Shown here: piece after piece, positions 18,126 through 27,425 of the stretch
Layout of the letters: every line of letters starts with the position of its first letter
Position numbering within the stretch: position 1 is the stretch's first letter
Assembly: GCA_002479255.1 (NCBI GenBank)
Contig: DLMJ01000032.1
Coordinates: 155,967-219,966, forward strand
Direction: 5' to 3'
DNA length: 64,000 nucleotides
DNA from: Candidatus Binatus soli
Lineage (GTDB): Bacteria > Desulfobacterota > Binatia > Binatales > Binataceae
Program-made: the position numbers and the translations under genes
The notes under the pieces: generated by a model
The model's database searches: none
The model's input: only the letters and a program-made list of their open reading frames with translations
Told to the model about the DNA's origin: nothing

Positions 18126-20945
18126 TTATGAGCACCCGCTGGTGGTGCCGCAGTTCATGCACTTGTAGCAGGCGCCGTTGCGCACCATTATGCTGCCGCA
18201 ATCCGGGCACGGGGGCGCGTCGGCCTGATTGATGAAAGCCTGGCGAAGGCCGCCGTCTTTGCCGTCGCGCAGGCTGGCGACGGTCGCCACCGGCGCGTGC
18301 GCCGCGTCGGACTTTGCCGACAGGTTCTTCTCCGACTCGATGATTCCGACTTCGCGCCGCGCTTCCTCGCCGAGGAACTTCGACGCCATCCATCGGAACA
18401 GGTAATCGACGATCGACTTGGCGTACGGAATCTGTGGATTCTTGCTGAAGCCCGACGGCTCGAAGCGCATGTGCGAGAATTTGTCCACCAGGAACTGGAG
18501 CGGAACGCCGTACTGGAGCGCGAACGAAATCGCCGTCGCAAACGAGTCCATCAGGCCCGAGATCGTCGAGCCCTGCTTGGACATCGTGACGAAAATTTCG
18601 CCCGGGGTGCCGTCCTCGTACATGCCGACGGTGATGTAACCTTCGTGGCCGGCGATATCGAATTTGTGGGTGATCGATTTGCGCTCGTCGGGCAGCTTGC
18701 GCCGCTGCATCCGATCGTCGGCCGCCGCGGCCGCCGCGATCGACGCCACCGCGTCCACCGCTTTCTCTATTTCTTTCTTGCCCGTGTTGAGCGGCTGCAC
18801 GCGCTTGGATCCGTCGCGGTAAATCGCGACCGACTTGAGGCCGAGCTTCCAGGCGGTGACGTAAGCCTCCGCGACTTCGTCCACGGTCGCTTCCGCGGGC
18901 ATGTTGATAGTCTTGGAAATCGCGCCGGAGATGAACGGCTGAACGGCGCCCATCATCTTGAGGTGCCCGTTGTAATGAATCGTGCGCGCGCCGGCGCGCG
19001 GCTTGAAGGCGCAATCGAAGACGGCGAGATGCGCGTCGGCAAGCTGCGGCGCACCTTCGATAGTCTCGTTCTCGTCGAGGTATTCGACGATTTCCTGGAC
19101 TTCCTTCGAGTCATAGCCCAGCCGCTTGAGCGCGCGCGGCACCGTGTTGTTTACGATTTTCAGCATCCCGCCGCCGACCAGCTTTTTGTACTTGATGAGC
19201 GCGATGTCCGGCTCGATGCCGGTGGTGTCGCAATCCATCATGAATGCGATGGTGCCGGTCGGCGCGATCACCGTAGCCTGCGAATTGCGATAGCCGGCGC
19301 AACTGCCGAGCTTGAGCGCGTCGTCCCATGACTCGCGCGCGGCGCGAAGCAGGTCGAGCGGAACGTAAGAGGGATCGAGCTTGTAGGCGGCGGCTTTGTG
19401 GCGCTCGATCACTTTCAGCATCGGCTCGCGATTGGTCGCGTAGCCGGCGAACGGACCCATTTGTTCGGCGATTCGCGCCGACTGGAGATAGGCCTCGCCC
19501 GTCATCAGCGCGGTAATCGCGGCGGCGTAGCTACGGCCCTGGTCGGAGTCATAGGGCATCCCGAGCGCCATCAGCAGCGCGCCCAAGTTTGCGTAGCCGA
19601 GCCCGAGTTCGCGGTACGCGCTGGCGTTCCTGGCGATCTCGTCGGTCGGATACGAGGAATTATCGACCACGATGTCCTGCGCCGTGATCATTACGTCCAC
19701 CGCGTGGCGGAACGCGCGCACGTCGAACTCGCCGCGATCGTCGATGAACTTCATCAGGTTGAGCGAGGCGAGATTGCAGGCCGAGTTGTCGAGATGCATG
19801 TACTCGCTGCACGGATTCGACGCGTTGATTCGTCCGCTGGCCGGGCAGGTGTGCCAGAGGTTGATCGTCGTGTCGAATTGCATCCCGGGGTCGCCGCATG
19901 CGTGGGTGGCCTCGGCGATCATGTGGAGCACCTTGCGCGCGGAACGGGTCTCGGCGACCTCGCCGGACCTGACGAAGTGGGTCTGCCAATCGGCGTCATC
20001 GAGAACCGCCTGCATGAATCCATCGGTGGCGCGCACGGAATTGTTCGCGTTCTGGAAGAACACGGAGCCGTAAGCCGGGCCGTCGAGCGAGGAGTCGTAG
20101 CCGGCTTCGATCAGCGCCCACGCCTTCTTTTCCTCTTCGACCTTGCACTTGATGAAATCGACGATGTCGGGATGGTCGGCGTTGAGCACCACCATCTTGG
20201 CTGCGCGCCGCGTTTTGCCGCCCGACTTGATGACGCCGGCACTCGCGTCGGCGGCTTTCATGAAAGACAACGGTCCCGACGCGGTCCCGCCCGACGAGAG
20301 TTTCTCGCGGCAGGAGCGCAGCGCGGACAGGTTCACGCCCGCGCCGGAGCCGCCTTTGAAGATCATGCCTTCGTTGCGGTACCAGCTCAGGATCGAGTCC
20401 ATGCTGTCATCGACCTTTAGGATGAAGCATGCGGAGCACTGCGGCTTGGCCTCGATGCCGACGTTGAAATAGACCGGGCTGTTGAACGAGGCCTTCTGAT
20501 TGAGGAGCAAGTACTTGAGTTCGGCGTGGAAGGTTTCGCGCGAGTCGGCGCCGGCAAAGTAGCCCTGCTTTTCGCCCCAACCGGTGATGGTATCGACGAC
20601 GCGGGAGATGAGCTGGCGGACGCTGGTCTCGCGCCGGGGCGTTCCGAGCGGGCCGCGGAAATATTTCGAGACGACGACGTTGGTCGCAGTCTGCGACCAT
20701 CCGCGCGGCACCTCGACGTCTTTCTGCTCGAAGACTACGCGGCCGTCTTCGCCCGAGATGACGGCGCTGCGGAGATCCCATTCGACCTCGGAATATGGAT
20801 CGACGCCGGCGGTGGTGAAGAAACGATCGAGCATAATACCGCGCCCGGGCGCGGCAGAGTCGGCGGGCGCAGCGTTGGGAACTGGTGCGCGGTCGGTTAA
20901 TTTCGGCTTCGAATCCATTTCCAGATCTATCGCTCCCCCGCCCAT
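18126..20945 (-). CDS. nrdJ: Vitamin B12-dependent (class II) ribonucleotide reductase
   Basis: 939 residues from the ATG at 20945, which has GGGGAGG 8 bases upstream; a GTG one codon earlier is also possible. The protein shows the class II reductase core: QKASFNSPVYFNVG, FKGGSGAGVNLSALR, NPCSEYMHLDNSACN near 376 with an active-site cysteine, and PTGTIAFMMDCDTTG. The C-terminal TSCPD-type domain ends in a zinc-ribbon-like PPCPDCGSIM ... CYKCMNCG pattern typical of long NrdJ enzymes. It reduces ribonucleotides to deoxyribonucleotides with adenosylcobalamin and needs no oxygen. No B12 riboswitch was recognised upstream. Confidence 0.95.
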   Translation of the reverse strand: MGGGAIDLEMDSKPKLTDRAPVPNAAPADSAAPGRGIMLDRFFTTAGVDPYSEVEWDLRSAVISGEDGRVVFEQKDVEVPRGWSQTATNVVVSKYFRGPLGTPRRETSVRQLISRVVDTITGWGEKQGYFAGADSRETFHAELKYLLLNQKASFNSPVYFNVGIEAKPQCSACFILKVDDSMDSILSWYRNEGMIFKGGSGAGVNLSALRSCREKLSSGGTASGPLSFMKAADASAGVIKSGGKTRRAAKMVVLNADHPDIVDFIKCKVEEEKKAWALIEAGYDSSLDGPAYGSVFFQNANNSVRATDGFMQAVLDDADWQTHFVRSGEVAETRSARKVLHMIAEATHACGDPGMQFDTTINLWHTCPASGRINASNPCSEYMHLDNSACNLASLNLMKFIDDRGEFDVRAFRHAVDVMITAQDIVVDNSSYPTDEIARNASAYRELGLGYANLGALLMALGMPYDSDQGRSYAAAITALMTGEAYLQSARIAEQMGPFAGYATNREPMLKVIERHKAAAYKLDPSYVPLDLLRAARESWDDALKLGSCAGYRNSQATVIAPTGTIAFMMDCDTTGIEPDIALIKYKKLVGGGMLKIVNNTVPRALKRLGYDSKEVQEIVEYLDENETIEGAPQLADAHLAVFDCAFKPRAGARTIHYNGHLKMMGAVQPFISGAISKTINMPAEATVDEVAEAYVTAWKLGLKSVAIYRDGSKRVQPLNTGKKEIEKAVDAVASIAAAAAADDRMQRRKLPDERKSITHKFDIAGHEGYITVGMYEDGTPGEIFVTMSKQGSTISGLMDSFATAISFALQYGVPLQFLVDKFSHMRFEPSGFSKNPQIPYAKSIVDYLFRWMASKFLGEEARREVGIIESEKNLSAKSDAAHAPVATVASLRDGKDGGLRQAFINQADAPPCPDCGSIMVRNGACYKCMNCGTTSGCS

Positions 20946-21025
20946 CACCGCATCCTCCCCACCTCAGTTACATGCGCGTTAAGCCCGCACTCAACTTAGA
21001 AGTCTCTAAGCGACTCGTGGGCGAC

Positions 21026-21055
21026 AATATGCGCGCGACCCGTACAGCCTGTCAA
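21026..21055 (-). promoter_or_regulatory. Putative sigma-70-type promoter for nrdJ
   Basis: On the minus strand a perfect TTGACA (21050-21055) lies 18 bases from CATATT (21026-21031). It would start transcription about 75 bases before the nrdJ start codon. The -10 match is moderate, so this is a suggestion only. Confidence 0.35.
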
Positions 21056-21065
21056 GCCCCGACCC

Positions 21066-21082
21066 CCTACAGGTAGTGTAGG
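21066..21082. repeat. Inverted repeat, possible operator
   Basis: CCTACA and TGTAGG are exact complements separated by 5 bases, just upstream of the putative nrdJ promoter. It does not match the NrdR box I know (acaCwAtATaTwGtgt). Its position would suit a regulator of nrdJ. Confidence 0.35.
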
Positions 21083-21290
21083 ACAATCTGTTCATAAACA
21101 ATATATAAGGTTGTTGATAACTTTTGTTAAATGTTCGCTTATATTCAAAATTTATGACTGGCCCACGACTTCAAATTAGTTATCCTAATAGAAATTATGG
21201 TCGAATCCGGCGGCTTGGGTGACACGCCGAGAGGCGCTGGCCCGGCAGTCGGTATGCGTGCGATGCGAGTGGCGCTATCGTGAAGCGCTC

Positions 21291-21737
21291 ATGCCGACTC
21301 GACGCCACAAGGCTCCGGAACAGATCGGGGCCGCGATGCAGCCGCTGCTCGATCGCATCGACCGCGAAGGTCACTTCGCGATCGTGCGGCTCGCGAAAGC
21401 ATGGCCGGAGATCGTCGGCGAGGCGATCGCGAGGCGCACCGAAATCGTCTCGCTGAAATTCCACACCGCAGTCGTGAAAGTGTCGGGTGCGATGTGGATA
21501 CAAGAACTGAACCTGATGAAGTCGCAAATTCTCGCGCGCGTGACAGAGAGGTTGGGCGATGACGTCGTACGTGAGCTGCGATTTGTGCAGGGACGGCTCA
21601 GCAGGCGCGAGCGGCCGAAACTGCGCACGGTGTCGCGCGCGACGCGGAAATCGATCGAGCTGCCGGAGTTGAAGGACCCCGAGTTGCGCAAGGCGTTCGA
21701 GCGGCTCATCGAGGCGTGGGGCCGCGCGTCGAGGTGA
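21291..21737 (+). CDS. DciA-like protein (DUF721)
   Basis: 148 residues from the ATG at 21291; a GTG 72 bases upstream is an alternative start. The DUF721 pattern is clear: AWPEIVGEAIARRT, VVKVSGAMWIQELNLMK and VVRELRFVQGRLSRR. Proteins of this family include DciA, which loads or recruits the replicative helicase DnaB in bacteria lacking DnaC. The C-terminal part (ELPELKDPELRKAFERL) is a helical tail. The function is by family only; the domain is also found in uncharacterised proteins. Confidence 0.72.
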   Translation: MPTRRHKAPEQIGAAMQPLLDRIDREGHFAIVRLAKAWPEIVGEAIARRTEIVSLKFHTAVVKVSGAMWIQELNLMKSQILARVTERLGDDVVRELRFVQGRLSRRERPKLRTVSRATRKSIELPELKDPELRKAFERLIEAWGRASR

Positions 21738-21878
21738 GGGTGCCAGAGGAGACGGAAGAACTTAATTCGAGTATTTCCGCAGCGTCCACGTTCCAGCGGC
21801 CATGTCGATGGATTGATCAAGGTGTGAACCGGCGGACGGGTTTGCGCCGGGCGCCACGATCCGCGAATAATCGCGTTC

Positions 21879-23507
21879 ATGGAATATGACGTAGTCGTCC
21901 GCAACGGCGTCGTCGTCGATGGCAGCGGCGCGCCGCGCTACCGGGCCGACGTGGCAATCAAAGATCGCAAAATAGCCGCCCTGATCGATCCGGGCGACGC
22001 CGCGAGCGCGTCCGCGGCGCGCGAAATCGATGCGACCGGGCTCGCGATCGCGCCGGGATTCATCGATATGCATTCGCACTCCGACTGGGTTCTGCCGATT
22101 GCCGATCACGGGAAAATCCTGAAGCCATTTCTGCTGCAAGGCGTGACCACGTTTGTCGGCGGCAATTGCGGCTTCTCGGTGGCGCCGGTGATGCGCGAGC
22201 GGAAGCGGATGCTCGACGAGTCGGGGCAACTATGCGCCGAGCGGAAGTTCGATTGGGAATGGGACGACGTGGCGGGCTTCGCCGCGTATCTCAAGCGCCG
22301 GGGGCTCGCGCTCAACGTCGCGCATCTGGCGGGGCACGGCAGCATTCGCCTGAGCGTGATGGGCTCGGACGCGGGAGAGCCGTCGGCGGATCAGTTGCGC
22401 GCAATGCAGGCGATGGTCGAGGGCGCGATGGCCGATGGCGCAGTGGGGCTGTCGTGCGGGCTTGGCTATTTTCCGGGGATGATCGCCAAGCCGGCCGAGC
22501 TGGCTGCGCTGGCGCGGGTGGCGGCCGCTGCGGGCGGCGTGTTGACCTCGCATCTGCGCGCATACTCGGAGCGCTCGTTGTTCTTCGACAGCAAGTTTCC
22601 CCACAACATCCTGGCCGTGCGTGAGATGGCCAATATCGCGCGCGAGGCGGGCGTACCGCTGCAGGTTTCGCATCTGATTTTTGTTGGCCAGCGCACCTGG
22701 GCGACAGTCGAAGACACTATTGCCGAAGTCGAGCGTCACAAAAACGCCGGCGTCGATATCGCGTTCGACACTTTCCCTTACACCTGCGGCAACACGACGA
22801 TTCGCGTTATTTTTCCCGCGTGGGCGCAAACCGGACTCGAGCGTTTGCTCGATTCATCGGACGGTTGGGCGAAATTGCGCGCCGGGTTCCGGCCGCTCGC
22901 ACCATTTATCGCCGACTCGGTTCAGCTCATGTGGGCTGTCAAGCCCGAACTCAGTCATCTCGAGGGCAAGTTCTTCGGCCAGATCGCCGATGAACTGAAG
23001 CTCGATCCGATCGACGCGTACCTGACTATCACCCGTGAGAGCGGGACGCGCGCGCGCGTGCTGAACCATCTATACAGCGGCGACGACTACGGCGACGAGC
23101 ATGCGTTGCGGGAAGCGATGAAGCATCCGCTGAACCTGTTCGAGATGGACACGATTCTGACTTCGCATGGGCATCAAAATCCCGCCAGCTTCGGCACCTA
23201 CCCGCGAATCCTCGGGCACTACGTGCGTGAGTTGAAACTGCTGACGCTCGAAGACGCGGTTCACAAGGCGACCGGGATGGCGGCCCAGCGCATGCGGCTG
23301 GGCGCGCGCGGTTTGGTTCGTCCGGGATACGCGGCGGACCTGGTGATATTCAGCCCCGAAACGATCGGATGCGCCGCGGATTCGAGAACGCCGGCGCTCG
23401 CCCCGGTCGGGATCGAGCATGTGATGGTCAATGGAACCGCAGTGGTCGCGGACGGGAAATGGTGCGGCGACGGCGTGATGGCCGGCGAGTGGATCGCCAG
23501 GAAATAG
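21879..23507 (+). CDS. N-acyl-D-amino-acid deacylase-type amidohydrolase
   Basis: 542 residues. The amidohydrolase fold shows an N-terminal beta-sandwich (VVRNGVVVDGSGAPR), the metal motif GFIDMHSHSD near residue 63, GNCGFSVAP, GLGYFPG, LTSHLRAYSE and VSHLIFVGQ, then a return to the beta-sandwich at the end. The family removes acyl groups from N-acyl-D-amino acids in the cytoplasm, using one or two zinc ions. Related enzymes act on other D-amino acid or dihydropyrimidine-like substrates, so the exact substrate is open. It is a single gene, convergent with the TIR protein gene 25 bases away. Confidence 0.85.
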   Translation: MEYDVVVRNGVVVDGSGAPRYRADVAIKDRKIAALIDPGDAASASAAREIDATGLAIAPGFIDMHSHSDWVLPIADHGKILKPFLLQGVTTFVGGNCGFSVAPVMRERKRMLDESGQLCAERKFDWEWDDVAGFAAYLKRRGLALNVAHLAGHGSIRLSVMGSDAGEPSADQLRAMQAMVEGAMADGAVGLSCGLGYFPGMIAKPAELAALARVAAAAGGVLTSHLRAYSERSLFFDSKFPHNILAVREMANIAREAGVPLQVSHLIFVGQRTWATVEDTIAEVERHKNAGVDIAFDTFPYTCGNTTIRVIFPAWAQTGLERLLDSSDGWAKLRAGFRPLAPFIADSVQLMWAVKPELSHLEGKFFGQIADELKLDPIDAYLTITRESGTRARVLNHLYSGDDYGDEHALREAMKHPLNLFEMDTILTSHGHQNPASFGTYPRILGHYVRELKLLTLEDAVHKATGMAAQRMRLGARGLVRPGYAADLVIFSPETIGCAADSRTPALAPVGIEHVMVNGTAVVADGKWCGDGVMAGEWIARK

Positions 23508-23531
23508 GCGCACAGTGCGATTGACCCCCAG

Positions 23532-26405
23532 TCATCGCGGCTTGCGCAAATACTCTTCTAGTCGCTCGCGAACCTCGCGCTGCTCATAGCTAGGCGTCTT
23601 GGGGGCGCGTTTTATGAGCCACTTCAGATTCCGTTCAAGAATTGTGTTCGCTCGTTTAGTTTTGCCTTGGGCGCGCAGTGTCAAAAACAGGTTCCACGCG
23701 GAGACTGTCGTGTCGGGATGCTCACCGCCAAGGATGCGTGTTCGAGCGTCGAGCACCTGTTCCAGAAGTTTGCGCGCGTCCTGAAGATCGCCTTGCGTGT
23801 GAAGCGTCGCGGCGAGGTTGCCCATCGCGCCGAGCGTGTCGGGATGCTCGCAGCCGAGGATGCGGGTGCTGGCGTCGAGCACCTGTTCCTGAAGTTTGCG
23901 CGCGTTCTCAAGATCGCCTTGGTCGCTGAGCGTCGAGGCGAGGTTGTTCATAGCGGTGAGTGTATCGGGATGCTCGCCGCCGAGGATGCGCGTGCGGGCG
24001 TCGAGCACCTGTTCCTGAAGTTTGCGCGCGCCCCCAAAGTTGCCTTGGGAATAGAGCGTCGCGCCGAGGTTGCTCATCGCGGCGAGCGTGTTGGCATGCT
24101 CGCAGCCGAGGATGCGTTTGCTGGCATCGAGCACCTGTTCCTGAAGTTTGCGCGCGCCCTTAAGGTGGCCCTGGGCGCTGAGCGTTGTGGCGAAGTTGTT
24201 CATCGCGGTGAGCGTGTCGGGATGATCGCCGCCGAGGATGCGGGTACGGGCGTCGAGCACCTGTTTCTGAAGTTTGCGCGCGCCCTTAAGGTAGCCTTGC
24301 GCGAGGAGCGTCTCGGCGAGGTTGTTCATCGAGCTCAGCGTGTCGGGGTGCTCACCACCGAGGATACGGGTGCGGGCGTCGAGCACCTCTTTCTGAAGTT
24401 TGCGCGCGCCCTCAAGGTCGCCTTGGGCGTGAAACGTCACGGCGAGGTTGCCCATCGCAGTGAGCGTGAGAGGCTCTTCAGTGCCCAGACGTTTCGAAGC
24501 CAGCTCCAGCGTCTGCTCCTTAATCTTGCGAGCCTTTTGGGCCGCTCCTTGCTCATCGTGCAGGGTACCCATTCGCAACCCGGCATCGACTGCAAGCTCG
24601 GCGTCTTCCTTTTCCCCGCCCCGGATAAGTCTTTCGAACACCAGCTCCGCATGTGGTAGGGATGCATTCATCAGCGGCCATTTGGCCGGATCCCGGCACG
24701 AATCGGAATCCATGACATCGATCAGCGCCTTGGCTGCGCGGCGAAGCTCGGCTGGACCGTCGGGGCTTTTTGCCCGGATAAAATCCGCGAGCAATTTGTG
24801 CATTCGCCCAAAAATCTCAAATGGCTGGTCCGCGCCATCCAAGGTCTCGGGCCGGGTTACAAACGAGCGACTTACCAGCGCCGTGCGTGCCGCACCCGAA
24901 CTGGGTTTAGCGCCCATCACTTTGAGCACATCAAGCGGGATCGGCTGGGGCGCCAGGCACGCCAGGAGCCGCGCGGCCTGCCGGGCATTTTGAGGCAGAA
25001 GACTGTAGGATTTGTCGAATGCTTCCGTAATCCCGCGCAGCGCTCCTGCCGGAACCTGATTGTGTAGTACGCCCATCAGGTGGTCGAGCTCTCCAGTGGT
25101 TCCACGATTCTCGTTCGCTAAGCCGAATAGTTCACGCGGCGAAATTGCCACCATCCGCATTGCACTCCGAAGCAGCTCGAGCGCGAGCGGCAGCCGGCCG
25201 ACCCATTCCGCAATCGAGCGCCACTGCTTGTCGTCAAGCGCCGCCCGTCGATTGCCATACGTAAGCAAATCCACGCCCGCCTCAAGCGGGAGCACATCAA
25301 GATTGAGCGGATGAACGTTTGCGCCTTGCGAGCCGGCTGTGGTGCGGGAGGTCGAGACAACGGTGACCACTCCGGTTCCGGGGCACCATTCTTCGAGGCT
25401 TTTTGGCCGGTCGCCAGGGCTGGGATCGGGAATATTATCGACCACAAAGAGCACGCCGGCTTCCCCCGGCAACTGCTGCAACGCGGCCGCAAGTTCCTCC
25501 CGCGCATTTCTCCCGCTCTCGCGAAACGCCTTAAGGTCAGGGGTATCCGGCTTGATGGCTCGCAGAATCCCGTGAAGGCGAGACTCGATCTCTTCGCCGC
25601 CGACGTTGGCGTCAAGCCAGAAGAGGCCGCCCCGATACGAAGTCGGTCCGAAGCGATGAAAATATTCGAGCGCCAAACGGGTTTTGCCGAAGCCGCCGCC
25701 GCCTTCGATCGCAACGCTGCGGGGCGCATCGCCGGCGGCCACGGTCGATAGCTCATGGTGAAGCCGCCAGAGATCGTCCGCCCTTCCTTTGAAGCCTTCG
25801 TCGAGCGAACGCGGCATTTGGGTGGGGAAAAGGGTGATGCCGCGAAGACTCGCGGGTGAGGGCAACGCCGCCTGTTCACGAAACCGTTTCCCGACCGTTT
25901 CAGCTTCAGACTTACCGAGAATGCGGCTCAAATCTCTCTTGAAGCTGAGCGTGGCGCGTTTGAGCCTTTTCCGGACCGCTTTTGCGAGGCCTTTGGTATT
26001 AGAAGCTTGCGGCCATTTCGTATGCCTGAGCGAAGGGGGCAGCCGATCCGCCAACTGGCGTGATACGTCGGCTTCCGGCAGAGCTATCACGAGGTGCATA
26101 AGCGCCTGGTCTTTCTCCGCCTCAGGGGCGTTGCGGCGAACAAGCGCATGGAAGGGAGCCAGCGCGGTTTCAAATTCGCGCAGGCAGTACCATCGCGTGA
26201 AGTACGTTTCGTCGGCGAAGACTACGACGACTTTCGCGGCGAGCAACGCGTCGGAAATTTCGGCGGGGAACTTCTGCAGCGTTTCGATGTCGGAGGTATC
26301 AAGGAACGCAAGCCCGGTGTCGCCGCCCAGCTCCCGGTGCAGGGCTTCGGCGAGTGCCGCGCTCGTCTTGCGCGCGTATGAGATGAAAACAGGATGATCG
26401 GCCAT
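23532..26405 (-). CDS. TIR-NTPase-TPR protein, defence candidate
   Basis: 957 residues. Residues 1-150 form a TIR domain: VFISYARKTSAALAE, LDTSDIE and WYCLREFE, where the last glutamate fits the catalytic site of bacterial TIR NAD+ hydrolases. A STAND/NB-ARC-type NTPase follows with a P-loop GGGGFGKTRLA near 232, a Walker B-like VLFVVDNIPDP near 318 and LPLALELL. From about 640 there are six complete 42-residue TPR units of the kinesin-light-chain type, each ending in a variant of RILGGEHPDT, plus flanking partial units. By analogy with Avs and other TIR-STAND systems, the repeats may sense phage and trigger NAD+ loss. No partner gene is adjacent. The repeats are very alike, suggesting recent expansion. 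Confidence 0.85.
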   Translation of the reverse strand: MADHPVFISYARKTSAALAEALHRELGGDTGLAFLDTSDIETLQKFPAEISDALLAAKVVVVFADETYFTRWYCLREFETALAPFHALVRRNAPEAEKDQALMHLVIALPEADVSRQLADRLPPSLRHTKWPQASNTKGLAKAVRKRLKRATLSFKRDLSRILGKSEAETVGKRFREQAALPSPASLRGITLFPTQMPRSLDEGFKGRADDLWRLHHELSTVAAGDAPRSVAIEGGGGFGKTRLALEYFHRFGPTSYRGGLFWLDANVGGEEIESRLHGILRAIKPDTPDLKAFRESGRNAREELAAALQQLPGEAGVLFVVDNIPDPSPGDRPKSLEEWCPGTGVVTVVSTSRTTAGSQGANVHPLNLDVLPLEAGVDLLTYGNRRAALDDKQWRSIAEWVGRLPLALELLRSAMRMVAISPRELFGLANENRGTTGELDHLMGVLHNQVPAGALRGITEAFDKSYSLLPQNARQAARLLACLAPQPIPLDVLKVMGAKPSSGAARTALVSRSFVTRPETLDGADQPFEIFGRMHKLLADFIRAKSPDGPAELRRAAKALIDVMDSDSCRDPAKWPLMNASLPHAELVFERLIRGGEKEDAELAVDAGLRMGTLHDEQGAAQKARKIKEQTLELASKRLGTEEPLTLTAMGNLAVTFHAQGDLEGARKLQKEVLDARTRILGGEHPDTLSSMNNLAETLLAQGYLKGARKLQKQVLDARTRILGGDHPDTLTAMNNFATTLSAQGHLKGARKLQEQVLDASKRILGCEHANTLAAMSNLGATLYSQGNFGGARKLQEQVLDARTRILGGEHPDTLTAMNNLASTLSDQGDLENARKLQEQVLDASTRILGCEHPDTLGAMGNLAATLHTQGDLQDARKLLEQVLDARTRILGGEHPDTTVSAWNLFLTLRAQGKTKRANTILERNLKWLIKRAPKTPSYEQREVRERLEEYLRKPR

Positions 26406-26540
26406 CGAAGCCCCCGTGCTCTTCTACCACAGCCCCCTGCACCTTAGTAAGGAAGAAGATAATCCAACAGGAGACCTTGGATAACTGGATGTTGATGCTG
26501 GAGGCGGCAGCTTGGCCGGCTGCCACGGCGGGAACTAAAA

Positions 26541-26569
26541 CGGCCGCGCGGAGATTTTTCGCACGGCCG
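26541..26569 (-). terminator. Rho-independent terminator of the HEAT-repeat gene
   Basis: On the minus strand a 10-pair stem (CGGCCGTGCG with CGCGCGGCCG, one G-U pair) around a 9-base loop is followed directly by TTTTAG. It lies 28 bases after the stop codon of the HEAT-repeat gene. This isolates that gene from the TIR gene downstream. Confidence 0.75.
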
Positions 26570-26597
26570 CCTAAAGTCAGGGAGATACGATGCGCGG

Positions 26598-27386
26598 TCA
26601 GCGCTCCATGTCCTCCATCTTCTTGTCCATCTCGCGCAGCTTGGCAAGTTTCTGATCGGTCGGCTCGTTCTCTTTGCTCGAATCCGCAGCCACCTTCTTG
26701 GCGCGCTCGGTCGGCATCTGGCCGCTGACCTTTTGCAGCGCTTCCTGCGCAAGCCGCCGCACCATCTGGCTTTGATCCTCGGCAACCACCGTGTTCAGCA
26801 GCCCTACCGCCTTGTCGCTTCCGATTTCGCCAAGCGCGAAGACGGCAGTGCCGCGGCCGCGCTCGTCCTGATCTTCGCCGAGATACTGCATGACGGGCAT
26901 CGCGCCTTGCGCATCGCCAATCCTGCCAAGCGCCGCCACCAGATGCAGCTTGACGATGGGCTCGGTGGAACGCAGAAAGAGCATCGAGGACATCGGCGTC
27001 ACGGACTCATTGGCTTCACGCGCGCCGAGGATGTCGACGGCCTTTATCTTGACGCGCGCGTCCGGGTCGGACATCGAGTTCATCAGGATCTGGTTGACTT
27101 CCGGATCCTGCAGGTAGCGGAGTTTCACCAGTTCGGAGACGCGCACTGCCGGGTCGGCGTCCTTGAGGCCGAGCTTTACGTCTTTGATGACTTTGAACGG
27201 CGTTTCCGTGGCCGCGCGATTCGCCATATCGTCAATGCCGGGTTTCACTTGCCCCTGATGCGACATTGGATTGGAACTGAGAGCGCTGCCCAGTCCCTGG
27301 CCGCCATACTGCGCAAAGGCGAGGTGTGGTACGGCAAGCGCGACGCCCAGCGCGAAGACAGCAAATAAATTTCGCGTGATAGTCAT
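26598..27386 (-). CDS. Secreted HEAT-repeat protein
   Basis: 262 residues from the ATG at 27386, which has GGAGG 8 bases upstream. A signal peptide ends at about AFAQYGG. Then follow several HEAT-like helical pairs: DADPAVRVSELVKL, DPDARVKIKAVDIL, PIVKLHLVAALGRIGD, GRGTAVFALGEIGS and MVRRLAQEALQKV. The C-terminus is a charged coiled-coil-like helix. HEAT arrays are protein-binding scaffolds; no partner is evident. It is divergent from the DUF3108 gene with only about 40 bases between, so the promoters must be tightly packed. Confidence 0.75.
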   Translation of the reverse strand: MTITRNLFAVFALGVALAVPHLAFAQYGGQGLGSALSSNPMSHQGQVKPGIDDMANRAATETPFKVIKDVKLGLKDADPAVRVSELVKLRYLQDPEVNQILMNSMSDPDARVKIKAVDILGAREANESVTPMSSMLFLRSTEPIVKLHLVAALGRIGDAQGAMPVMQYLGEDQDERGRGTAVFALGEIGSDKAVGLLNTVVAEDQSQMVRRLAQEALQKVSGQMPTERAKKVAADSSKENEPTDQKLAKLREMDKKMEDMER

Positions 27387-27425
27387 TTCCCGCACCTCCG
27401 CAATCGGCCAGAATTATTGGTGATC

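Larger units (their letters stand above)
20946..21290. other. AT-rich divergent intergenic region
   Basis: About 345 bases between nrdJ and the DciA-like gene. Positions 21080-21200 are strikingly AT-rich compared with everything around. A hexamer inverted repeat CCTACA-5-TGTAGG lies at 21066-21082. The stretch probably holds promoters for both genes and possibly a regulator site. No gene was found. Confidence 0.5.

Noticed and set aside
19398..20420. Plus-strand frame of 340 codons
   Set aside because: Antisense to nrdJ, which has all of its conserved motifs.
20946..21290. Adenosylcobalamin riboswitch before nrdJ
   Set aside because: No B12-box-like element was recognised in the leader on the minus strand.
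23680..24480. Regularly spaced repeats that could suggest a CRISPR array
   Set aside because: The period is 126 bases, the units are coding (TPR) and there are no unique spacers of usual length.
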